This document shows positions 1 to 5,406 of a DNA stretch of 7,984 nucleotides, in pieces. Origin of the DNA: an uncultured Chloroflexaceae bacterium (GTDB lineage Bacteria > Chloroflexota > Chloroflexia > Chloroflexales > Chloroflexaceae); assembly GCA_937141995.1 (NCBI GenBank), contig CAKZQX010001120.1:1-7984 (forward strand), given 5' to 3'. The position numbers and the translations under genes are program-made. A model generated the notes under the pieces. The model worked only from the letters and a program-made list of their open reading frames with translations, did no database searches and was not told the origin of the DNA. Numbering within the stretch: the first letter of the stretch is position 1; each line of letters opens with the position of its first letter.

Positions 1-219
1 GATCGCGGCTTCAACGGAAGCGGACTGCGAGACATCGACCTGCACCCCCATCGCGTTCGCCCCACTCTCGCGCAGTTCAGCCGCAACCGCCTCGGCTGCT
101 TCGCCATTAATATCGGCAACTGCAACCCGGGCTCCCTCACGCGCAAATGTCAACGCAGTAATGCGACCAATGCCGCGACCACCGCCGGTAACAAAGGCAA
201 CTTTATCCTTTAGACGCAT
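1..219 (-). CDS. Short-chain dehydrogenase/reductase, N-terminal part (gene runs off left edge)
   Basis: NAD(P)-dependent oxidoreductase of the classical SDR family. Only the first 73 residues are present. They form the start of a Rossmann fold: beta strand KVAFV, the dinucleotide-binding motif TGGGRGIG at residues 11-18, a second strand ending in Asp36 (VADIN), and VDVS at 61-64, which normally contacts the adenine ring. An acidic residue at the end of strand 2 usually favours NAD(H) over NADP(H). The catalytic Ser-Tyr-Lys region lies outside the window, so the substrate cannot be read. The start at 219 is supported by a GAGGAGA ribosome binding site at 226-232, 6 nt away. The upstream same-strand gene is a PHA synthase accessory-like protein. 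That makes acetoacetyl-CoA reductase or 3-hydroxybutyrate dehydrogenase possible, but FabG-like enzymes of other pathways look the same here. Confidence 0.9.
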   Translation of the reverse strand, partial: MRLKDKVAFVTGGGRGIGRITALTFAREGARVAVADINGEAAEAVAAELRESGANAMGVQVDVSQSASVEAAI

Positions 220-551
220 TGCGAATCTCCTCACACTTCTTTACAAAAGTACCAAACCATGCGTAACTCCTGGTCACGCGACCTAACGAATCGAGCAATA
301 TCTCTCTGTTCTCGGAAGAACAGGGATGGGAAAACTTAGTTGTCTGACCGTGCTGCCAACCAGTCATGTATCCGAGGCCAGGGCCGTTTTTGCGCACTGC
401 TCCCGGCATTGCTCCCAATACGGCCACCGGCATAATCAAAAGCTCTTTGTCTTGACTGTGGAAGGCTCCCCCTACTGTGATCGTACAGCACCAGCGAAAA
501 CACTCAACCCATGGAGCATTTACCACTTCATATCATCACACAGCAGTTGCG
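220..551. other. Intergenic region without a convincing gene
   Basis: These 332 bases separate two minus-strand genes. Reading frames exist on both strands, but none has a plausible protein, ribosome binding site or family resemblance. Visible structure: a PAL1-like repeat remnant at 259-280, and a small hairpin CTGTTCT/AGAACAG (306-312 with 317-323, loop CGGA). The hairpin has no T-tract, so I do not call it a terminator. I found no clear promoter for the dehydrogenase. The length of the gap makes co-transcription with the 552-1007 gene uncertain. Confidence 0.6.
259..280. repeat. Partial PAL1 repeat remnant
   Basis: GCGTAACTCCTG at 261-272 matches the left arm of the 37-nt PAL1 hairpin seen at 3626, 3829, 4031 and (reversed) 7869. 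The following bases GTCACGC make the stretch 261-279 nearly self-complementary (GCGT with ACGC at the ends). No M3 module or long palindrome accompanies it, so it is a solitary or eroded copy. The match is short, and chance cannot be excluded from one window. Confidence 0.45.
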
Positions 552-1007
552 TCAGTCGGATTGCTCTATTACCTGCCCGGTGCGCTCATCAAGCGCCTGA
601 AGTCGAGCGGCGAGTTCCCCGGTATCGGGTGCCGCGGCATGCCGACGATTGCCGGAGTGTGGACAACACACCGGGAAAAGCTCATCCAACCGGGTTGCGC
701 CTGCATCAAGCCGAAACGCGACGTCGGTCATTCGCTGCGCCAGGGAGCGCACGCCCGTACGCGACGGCATGTTCAGTCGGGCCGGCATTATTTCCTGATG
801 TTTTTCCAAAACCTGCTGAAATGGGGTAGCAAAAGTGAGGTAGCTGTCCAGATCCAGATAGAGGTCCAGTGTCTGAGCAAACGCACCAGAATTGACAATG
901 CCGACGGTCCCTGGGGTCAACACATCGATCTGGATATCGCGCCAGGTACGCCGGATTTCAAAGGGGTTGATTATATCGATCGGCTGATATCCGTCCTGCG
1001 AAGCCAT
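552..1007 (-). CDS. PhaE/PhaR-like polyhydroxyalkanoate synthase accessory protein (putative)
   Basis: 151 residues, soluble, no signal peptide. Residues 42-110 carry the pattern I associate with PHA synthase small subunits: helix AFAQTLDLYLDLDSYL, then TPFQQVLEKHQEI, then ARLNMPSR (77-83) leading into a heptad-like helix (VRSLAQRMTDVAFRLD, 86-101). In class III/IV synthases and related proteins an 'LPSR/MPSR' turn followed by a coiled coil is typical. Such subunits activate PhaC or coat granules. The start at 1007 has a GAGGGAG ribosome binding site in its 5' flank. Oddity: between two helical stretches lies PVCCPHSGNRRHAAAP (112-127), which looks unlike the rest and may be a decayed or shifted segment. 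The helix resumes at ELAARLQALDERTGQVIEQ (131-149). No PhaC is visible in the window, so the assignment is by pattern only. Confidence 0.6.
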   Translation of the reverse strand: MASQDGYQPIDIINPFEIRRTWRDIQIDVLTPGTVGIVNSGAFAQTLDLYLDLDSYLTFATPFQQVLEKHQEIMPARLNMPSRTGVRSLAQRMTDVAFRLDAGATRLDELFPVCCPHSGNRRHAAAPDTGELAARLQALDERTGQVIEQSD

Positions 1008-1380
1008 ACCTGGTCTCCCTCGACATGAAACCGTCAGGCGTGCTACTCAGACATAGTAGCCCCACCACAGCAGCAGGTCTGCTGCAAACCGGATCTCGCG
1101 CACTCTACATCTTCTCAGTATCAGTGCAAGTAATGATATCGTATACAGTTACAAAACGGTTACATGGCTTCTTAATGCCCAATTCACTCCAGCGTGATAT
1201 ATCGGTAATCCAGAATAACCTGTACATGGTACCACAACATACCACCACCCGATGCAGCATGTGCCGACCGACCCTGGCGCTTCTCCCTGGAACAGATCTT
1301 GCATACCCATAGGGATGGTTAAGAAGGATAGCACATTATGCCAAAATATGCCAGTAGATATAACAATGAAGGAGCGCGTG
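1008..1380. other. Divergent intergenic region, 5' leaders of both flanking transcripts
   Basis: No gene is supported here. Plus-strand frames that cross it are non-proteinlike extensions of the lipid kinase frame. Two small hairpins lie in the leader of the minus-strand gene: GCTACT/AGTAGC near 1042-1060, and GCAGCA/TGCTGC at 1070-1075 with 1080-1085, loop GGTC. Adjacent palindromic hexamers GATATC and GTATAC occur around 1137-1146, and a TGGTACCA palindrome around 1228. I could not find a convincing -35/-10 pair for either direction. Confidence 0.5.
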
Positions 1381-2337
1381 ATGGCCATTGCCTCAGAAAA
1401 ACAGGTTATGCAAGCGTTCGTGGTACTTAATCCAAGTGCCGGGCGCGAAGGCTCTGAAACGGTGCGGGATATCATTACCCGGAATTTTCCGCAAGAACAC
1501 TGGTCCTGTGATTTCTATGAGATAACCGGGCACGAGGAATATACCGAAGTTCATGAAATTGTTCGCGCAGCCGCTGAACGGGGAGTAGATATGGTCATCG
1601 CCAGTGGTGGTGACGGCACGATTTCGACGGTTGCCAATGGACTGGCCCACACCGACACACCAATGGGGATCATTCCGGCAGGTACGGCGAATATTCTGGC
1701 GCAAGAGCTAAATATTCCGCTCGAGCCTGAAGCGGCATGTCGCCTGTTGACGGGTGAACACACAACGACCCTGCTTGATGCGATGCAGGTGGGCGAAACT
1801 TACTATGTCCTCCATGTGGGTGTCGGCATTGAGTCGTTGATGATCCGCGACACGGAGCAGCAGGCCAAGCGTCGCTTCGGCTGGCTGGCATACATGTGGA
1901 CCGCGTTCCGCTGGCTCGTCGGCTACCAGCCGTGCCGCTTTACGGTACGCGCCGATAACCAGAAGAGTCGCCCACGGGCCGCTCAGGTGCTCATCGCTAA
2001 TGGCGGCACCTTTGGTCGGCCACCGTTTCGCTGGGGACCGGATATTACCCCCGATGACGGCGTGGTCAATGTCTGTATCATCTGGGCGGGACGGCTCCAG
2101 GACTATATCGGGATGACATGGCATATGTTGACGGGACAACAACGGCACAGCCGTAAAATTCGTTACCTGCCCGCGCGCGAGTGGATTGTTATCGATGCCG
2201 ACAGGTCACTGCCGGTGCAGGGCGATGGCGAGATTATCGGGGAAACGCCGGTAAAGGTGCGGGTTGTGCCCCAGGTAGTCCGGATCATTGTGCCGGTCAC
2301 GCACACAATAGATAAGCAAGAACCATCGAATAAGTAG
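1381..2337 (+). CDS. Diacylglycerol kinase family lipid kinase (DagK/YegS type)
   Basis: 318 residues, the usual length for bacterial DAGK_cat lipid kinases. These cytoplasmic or membrane-peripheral enzymes phosphorylate diacylglycerol or related lipids with ATP. Visible motifs: VVLNPSAGR (14-22) at the nucleotide-binding start, ASGGDGTI (74-81) holding the GGDGT signature, and IIPAGTANILA (97-107), the usual PxGTxN segment. LIANGGTFG (204-212) and QGDGE (280-284) follow, the latter matching the C-terminal xDGE motif. I choose ATG 1381 because AAGGAG at 1369-1374 lies 6 nt upstream. The frame stays open to ATG 1252, but residues added there look non-protein (PGASPWNRSCIPIG). The PAP2 phosphatase gene starts 54 bp downstream on the same strand, so the two are probably co-transcribed and act on related lipid phosphates. 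Exact substrate (diacylglycerol, undecaprenol, sphingoid base) cannot be read. Confidence 0.93.
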   Translation: MAIASEKQVMQAFVVLNPSAGREGSETVRDIITRNFPQEHWSCDFYEITGHEEYTEVHEIVRAAAERGVDMVIASGGDGTISTVANGLAHTDTPMGIIPAGTANILAQELNIPLEPEAACRLLTGEHTTTLLDAMQVGETYYVLHVGVGIESLMIRDTEQQAKRRFGWLAYMWTAFRWLVGYQPCRFTVRADNQKSRPRAAQVLIANGGTFGRPPFRWGPDITPDDGVVNVCIIWAGRLQDYIGMTWHMLTGQQRHSRKIRYLPAREWIVIDADRSLPVQGDGEIIGETPVKVRVVPQVVRIIVPVTHTIDKQEPSNK

Positions 2338-2391
2338 ACTGGCGCAGATAGGCTTGCCATTGTACCTGTGCGCTACTAGTATGGAGGAACC

Positions 2392-3471
2392 ATGACTGAT
2401 CAACAAAACCGTAACGCGCCCGTCCCCAAAGAAGATAGCCGAACCGTGGACCAACCGGCGGGTGAGACGCCCACAGCCGCGCTGCAGGCCGATATTCCCC
2501 CAGAGGTCCAGGCCAAGGTTAAACCGGCGCGCGAGGCGCTCCAGGCGAAGCTGCGGGAGATCAAGACGCCTGAGGATGCCCAGCGGGTTGTGGACGAGAT
2601 TATGGCCGCAGCCGAGGATGCCACTGAGCCGGAAGTGCGCCGCCAGGAAGAAGAGACGGCTGATATGGCACCCGAGGCGGCAATTGAACATGCAGCCGCC
2701 GCCCTTGGCCCGGAACAGACGGCCCGCGTGCTGATGGAGGCGGCGCGACAGATTGCCGGCAGTTCCGGCGAAGTGCGGGAGGCGCTTGAAATGGCAACTC
2801 AGGAAGCGACCAATCCGGAACAGGAAGGCATCACTGATAAGTCGCTTCAGCAGCCGGCGAATATGCTGCGGGCCGCCATGCTGCGCCGGATGAAGCCGCT
2901 ACAATCTCTGGACGCCCGGATTTTCCTGATGATCAATCATATGCCCCACACAAAAGTATCGAATAAACTCATCCAGGGAGCAACCAACTTTATGAATGGC
3001 GGTTGGGGTTGGGTTATTCTGTTGCTGGCGGCAAGTGCGGTAGACCGGCCACGGGGAATCAAGGCGCTGCATCAGGTAGTGCCACCGCTCTGGTTTGCGA
3101 CGATGAGTGTTGAGTTTCCAATCAAGCACTACTTCCGCCGTCGTCGCCCATTTATTGATGTGGTTCAGGCGGTAGCTGTCGGGCGCAAACCGGGGGGCTA
3201 CTCCTTCCCCTCCGGGCACTCGGCGGCCGCTTTCGCCGGAGCATGGCTGATGCGCCGCCACTACCCTGAGTTGACGCCCCTCTGGTACTCTGTAGCGACG
3301 CTGGTGGCTTTCTCGCGGATGTACCTTGGGGTTCACTATCCGGGTGATGTTGTCAGCGGCGCGCTGTCGGGAACGGTTATTGCCGAGGCGACGCGCTGGT
3401 TTATTGACCACGCGGACGAGACAGCGGAGACGCACCCGGCAACTCGCACGTTCCGCCGGATATTTAAGTAG
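2392..3471 (+). CDS. PAP2-family phosphatase with long N-terminal extension
   Basis: 359 residues. The C-terminal half is a membrane-embedded PAP2/type 2 phosphatidic acid phosphatase domain with all three catalytic motifs: KxxxxxxRP at 245-253, PSGH at 273-276, and SRxxxxxHxxxD at 308-319 (Arg309, His315, Asp319). Hydrophobic segments lie near 205-217, 229-241, 294-306 and 320-337. Such enzymes remove phosphate from phosphatidate, lipid pyrophosphates or undecaprenyl pyrophosphate. Residues 1-165 are unusual: acidic, Ala/Glu/Gln-rich, without hydrophobic spans, predicted by eye as disordered plus helical, probably cytoplasmic. The start has GGAGG at 2383-2387. Together with the kinase upstream the pair could control phosphatidate levels in opposite directions, or recycle lipid carriers. 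That role is inference. No obvious intrinsic terminator follows before the repeat array. Confidence 0.93.
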   Translation: MTDQQNRNAPVPKEDSRTVDQPAGETPTAALQADIPPEVQAKVKPAREALQAKLREIKTPEDAQRVVDEIMAAAEDATEPEVRRQEEETADMAPEAAIEHAAAALGPEQTARVLMEAARQIAGSSGEVREALEMATQEATNPEQEGITDKSLQQPANMLRAAMLRRMKPLQSLDARIFLMINHMPHTKVSNKLIQGATNFMNGGWGWVILLLAASAVDRPRGIKALHQVVPPLWFATMSVEFPIKHYFRRRRPFIDVVQAVAVGRKPGGYSFPSGHSAAAFAGAWLMRRHYPELTPLWYSVATLVAFSRMYLGVHYPGDVVSGALSGTVIAEATRWFIDHADETAETHPATRTFRRIFK

Positions 3472-3625
3472 GAGAAGTTAGTTGCACGTTGCACGTCGCA
3501 TGTTCACATGTTTCGGACATGCGTTTCTCGACGGATCACCGGCGTTACGCGGTTGTCCATCCGGCGGTTGCGATGCGCCGGCGACGGTTGCTTTTGGTCT
3601 GGTCACACGCCCGGTGTGCATGCGC
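3472..3625. repeat. Degenerate leading part of the hairpin-repeat array
   Basis: Non-coding. It opens with GTTGCAC twice in tandem (3481-3494). An inverted pair CGCATGT/ACATGCG (3497-3503, 3517-3523) follows, then TTACGCGGT (3545-3553), which equals the right end of PAL1. CCGGCG/CGCCGG (3561-3566, 3576-3581) and CACAC/GTGTG near 3604-3618 are further small hairpins. CGCCGGCGACGG near 3576 resembles the linker after PAL1 in units A and B. I read this as a shortened, eroded repeat unit. Confidence 0.55.
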
Positions 3626-3828
3626 ACCGCGTAACTCCTGTCATTCACACGAGGTACGCGGTTGCTCACCCAAAAGGAAATTTCGCCGCCGGCAGGACGG
3701 AACCGACCTTTCTTTTCCCCGAACATGTGGCTCAAGGAGCCACATGTTCGGGGAAAAGAAAAAAGAAGTACCATGCTGCCGCAGGCGAATCTGACTTCCA
3801 TCTTGCCAAACGTGCAGTTTGAAGGCCC
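3626..3828 (+). repeat. Compound hairpin repeat, unit A (203 bp)
   Basis: Full unit of a repeat family. PAL1 hairpin, 3626-3662: arms ACCGCGTA/TACGCGGT plus an inner stem, 14 of 16 pairs, loop CATTC. A linker closely matching unit B (AAAGGA, TCG, CCGGCAGG, CGGAA in the same order) leads to a long perfect palindrome at 3709-3761. Module M3 (GTACCATGCTGCCGCAGG to CGAATC) is at 3768-3791. A 37-nt tail (3792-3828) holds a CAAAC/GTTTG hairpin. The next PAL1 starts exactly 203 bp after this one. No open frame is conserved through the unit. Function unknown. Confidence 0.85.
3709..3761. repeat. Perfect 25-bp inverted repeat, loop 3 nt (unit A variable palindrome)
   Basis: Arms 3709-3733 and 3737-3761 are fully complementary around loop AAG. 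The arm runs from a T/C-rich foot (TTTCTTTTCCCC) to GAACATGTGGCTC at the tip. There is no T-run after a GC stem, so it does not look like a normal terminator. As RNA or single-stranded DNA it would fold into a very stable hairpin. Confidence 0.95.
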
Positions 3829-4030
3829 ACCGCGTAACTCCTGTTATTCACAGGACTTACACGGTCACTGACCCGAAAGGACATGTCGTCTCCGGCAGGG
3901 CGGAAGATTCCATGCTTTTGCACAAAAAAGTTGCACGATGTGCAACTTTTTTGTGCAAAAGAACATCATGTACCACGCTGCCGCAGGCGAATCGGGCCGA
4001 TCATCTAGACAACCGCCTGGTTGAGAACCA
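3829..4030 (+). repeat. Compound hairpin repeat, unit B (202 bp)
   Basis: Same layout as unit A. PAL1 at 3829-3865 is 37 nt with 14 of 16 pairs and loop TATTC, including the perfect inner stem TCCTGT/ACAGGA. The linker has GACCCGAAAGGACATGTCG and CCGGCAGGGCGGAA. The variable palindrome is at 3915-3961, M3 at 3970-3993, and the 37-nt tail at 3994-4030 carries CAACC/GGTTG. PAL1, linker and M3 match unit A well. The palindrome does not, and the tail hairpin keeps its shape with a different base pair (A-T in A, C-G in B). Confidence 0.87.
3915..3961. terminator. Perfect 22-bp inverted repeat resembling a bidirectional intrinsic terminator
   Basis: Arms 3915-3936 and 3940-3961 are fully complementary around loop GAT. 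The core GTTGCAC/GTGCAAC is flanked by A6 on the left (3924-3929) and T6 on the right (3947-3952), so either strand shows a stem followed by a U-run. It occupies the variable-palindrome position of unit B. It could end read-through from the PAP2 operon, but it lies about 450 bp downstream. Termination is inferred from shape. Confidence 0.7.
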
Positions 4031-4085
4031 ACCGCGTAAGTCCTGTTATTCAGGAGATGTTAGGCCTGTGTGCCAACATCTCCTG
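4031..4085 (+). repeat. Truncated hairpin repeat, unit C (PAL1 left arm plus new hairpin)
   Basis: ACCGCGTAAGTCCTGTTATT at 4031-4050 repeats the PAL1 left arm and loop 202 bp after unit B starts. The right arm then diverges, and instead CAGGAGATGTT (4051-4061) pairs perfectly with AACATCTCCTG (4075-4085). An inner GGC/GCC pair and one unpaired base complete it. The G at 4040 restores the pair that is C-C in unit B, so it may preserve the ancestral arm. No linker or full M3 follows at the expected distance. Confidence 0.7.
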
Positions 4086-4156
4086 AAGACGAAGACCGCC
4101 TGGCCTCGGGTCACATTGCCGGAATTGCAGGCCCGCCACGTAAGCCGTGTGTCTTG

Positions 4157-4180
4157 AAAAACCGCCTGATGCGGTTTTTT
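4157..4180 (+). terminator. Intrinsic terminator-like hairpin AAAAACCGC/GCGGTTTTTT
   Basis: Stem 4157-4165 with 4171-4179, loop CTGAT, followed by a T-run ending at 4180. The shape is that of a rho-independent terminator and works on both strands. No coding gene ends just before it on either strand. It could stop read-through into the two-component operon, end a small RNA made within the repeat region, or be the variable hairpin of a distorted unit C. Confidence 0.7.
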
Positions 4181-4243
4181 CCGCTCTACCGCCGAACCGG
4201 AACCCCGATTTTCTGCCGATGTCTCCCCAATGCGCTCCCTCGA

Positions 4244-4268
4244 TACGCTGCCGCCTGAATAATGCGGC
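4244..4268 (+). repeat. M3-like remnant with GCCGC/GCGGC hairpin
   Basis: ATACGCTGCCGCCTGAAT (4244-4260 and next base) resembles the M3 module of units A, B and D (ACGCTGCCGCAGGCGAAT). Here GCCGC (4250-4254) also pairs with GCGGC (4264-4268). It sits about 27 bp upstream of the -35 box for the response regulator, so it might also serve as a binding site. Both readings are tentative. Confidence 0.4.
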
Positions 4269-4294
4269 GTGTCCCGAATATGGAATGACACAAC

Positions 4295-4324
4295 TTGACA
4301 TTGTCCGCCTTGAATGACTATCAT
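4295..4324 (+). promoter_or_regulatory. Sigma70-type promoter for the two-component operon
   Basis: TTGACA at 4295-4300 is a perfect -35 consensus. TATCAT at 4319-4324 matches the -10 consensus in 5 of 6 positions, with an 18-bp spacer. Expected transcription start is near 4331, giving a leader of about 88 nt before ATG 4419. The position also excludes the in-frame ATG at 4314 as start codon for this transcript. Confidence 0.7.
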
Positions 4325-4418
4325 GCAAAAAGGGACAGGCTTAGATTCCGGTTTATCCATACCGCCTTCCAACAGTTATGCCCGACTGTTGCGCCAAAAG
4401 TGGAGACGTTACTATATA

Positions 4419-5363
4419 ATGTTGGACACCGACGACCAGAAAACAAATGAGCAGATCAAACCGGCTATTCTTATTGTCGATGATGATGTGAATGTCACCC
4501 GCTCGCTTGCACGTAGTCTGCGGGATCAGTTTGTTGTCTTCACGGCAAATTCCGCCGCCGAGGCGCTGGAGGTTATTGCGCGTGAAGATATCGCAGTTGT
4601 GCTGACCGACCAGCGCATGCCGGGGCTGACCGGCGTGGAACTGCTGGAACGCGCACAACATATTCGTCCGGATGCGGTCGGGATCATTATCTCGGGCTAT
4701 ACCGATATTGTTGCCCTGGTTGATGCAATCAACCTGGGCACTGTGCGGGGGTATGTTCCCAAGCCCTGGGATGTCTCGGAACTGCGCCATCGCCTGGATA
4801 ATGCAGTGCGAACCTACCGGGCCGGCTTCCTCAACCGGGAGGTGCTACATAGTTCGGCGGAAGCGATCAGCCGGATGCAGGATGAGATTGCCGACCTTTA
4901 CCGCGCGCTTGACATGGTCGCATCGGGGGAGGCGTCGCGCCTGTTCCTGGAAGAAGATCCACAGCGCGAGCGCGAACAACTCGCGGCAAGTGGCGCGCAT
5001 CTGCATGACCGTATGCCGGAGGTATTCCAGCAGTTTCTGCTGCGATACGAGGAACTGCTTGATCTGGCGCTTGACCAGCGCGCTTTCAAGGTCGATCACC
5101 GCCTCTCGGATAAGCTGCGCGCACTGAGCAAGCGGCTGGGGCAACTGCGGGCCGGGCCGCGTGATCTGGTAGAGATCCATAGCACAGCCTTGAAGCAGAA
5201 GGTATCCGGAACAACGCCCAACCGCAAACAGGCTGCCGCCGAAGAGGGCCGCTTGATGCTCCTGGAGTTGATGGGCTATCTAACGACCTACTATCGGCTC
5301 CATCTGTTAGCCATCGAAAGTTCCGATAATAGCGCAGATAACAAAGGTTCAGATGACACATGA
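4419..5363 (+). CDS. Response regulator: receiver domain plus RsbU/KaiA-like helical C-terminus
   Basis: 314 residues from ATG 4419. Residues 14-130 form a receiver domain: acidic pocket DDD (21-23), phosphoacceptor Asp64 in LTDQRMPG, Ser92 in IISGY, and Lys115 in VPKPW. It should therefore be phosphorylated, most likely by the kinase encoded 43 bp downstream. Residues 140-190 look like a helical linker. The rest (about 198-300) has no DNA-binding, GGDEF, EAL or HD-GYP motif. It has the pattern RYEELLDLAL, LSDKLRALSKRLGQL, AGPRDLVEIHSTAL, EEGRLMLLELMGYLTTYYRLH, which resembles the N-terminal RsbU domain and the KaiA C-terminal domain (four helices, an IH in the third, an E-x-L-x-E region in the last). 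Output is probably protein-protein interaction. GGAG at 4402-4405 is 13 nt from the start, so spacing is long. The frame is open upstream to 4314, but the promoter argues against that start. Confidence 0.88.
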   Translation: MLDTDDQKTNEQIKPAILIVDDDVNVTRSLARSLRDQFVVFTANSAAEALEVIAREDIAVVLTDQRMPGLTGVELLERAQHIRPDAVGIIISGYTDIVALVDAINLGTVRGYVPKPWDVSELRHRLDNAVRTYRAGFLNREVLHSSAEAISRMQDEIADLYRALDMVASGEASRLFLEEDPQREREQLAASGAHLHDRMPEVFQQFLLRYEELLDLALDQRAFKVDHRLSDKLRALSKRLGQLRAGPRDLVEIHSTALKQKVSGTTPNRKQAAAEEGRLMLLELMGYLTTYYRLHLLAIESSDNSADNKGSDDT

Positions 5364-5406
5364 GTAGGCAACGTCCAATCCGGCTACGTCAAGGAGGCCG
5401 CCACCA

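Noticed and set aside
306..323. Hairpin CTGTTCT/AGAACAG as a terminator
   Set aside because: Only 7 bp and no T-run on either side.
326..1028. Long plus-strand frames opposite the PhaE-like gene (326-829 and 477-1028)
   Set aside because: They lie antisense to a proteinlike frame, have no ribosome binding site, and translate to Cys/Arg/His-rich sequence without any recognisable pattern.
1184..1212. TTCACT-17-TAATCC as a promoter for the lipid operon
   Set aside because: The -10 box matches the consensus in only two positions; spacing alone is not enough.
1252..1380. Upstream start (ATG 1252) for the lipid kinase
   Set aside because: The added 43 residues do not resemble the family, while ATG 1381 has AAGGAG 6 nt upstream and places NPSAG at its usual distance from the start.
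3478..3923. Minus-strand frames with similar peptides (RPAG..SF.VS.RV..VN.RSYAV) in units A and B
   Set aside because: The likeness comes from the DNA repeat itself. The 203-nt period is not a multiple of three, the frames run through the palindromes, and there are no ribosome binding sites.
3626..4085. CRISPR array or integron attC cassette array
   Set aside because: Units are about 203 bp with conserved non-repeat linkers rather than short repeats and equal spacers; no cas or integrase gene is present, and the 7-bp core sites of attC (GTTRRRY) are not found at the arm ends.
4314..4418. Upstream start (ATG 4314) for the response regulator
   Set aside because: It lies between the -35 and -10 boxes of the best promoter, and the extra 35 residues do not look like protein; the receiver begins normally after ATG 4419.
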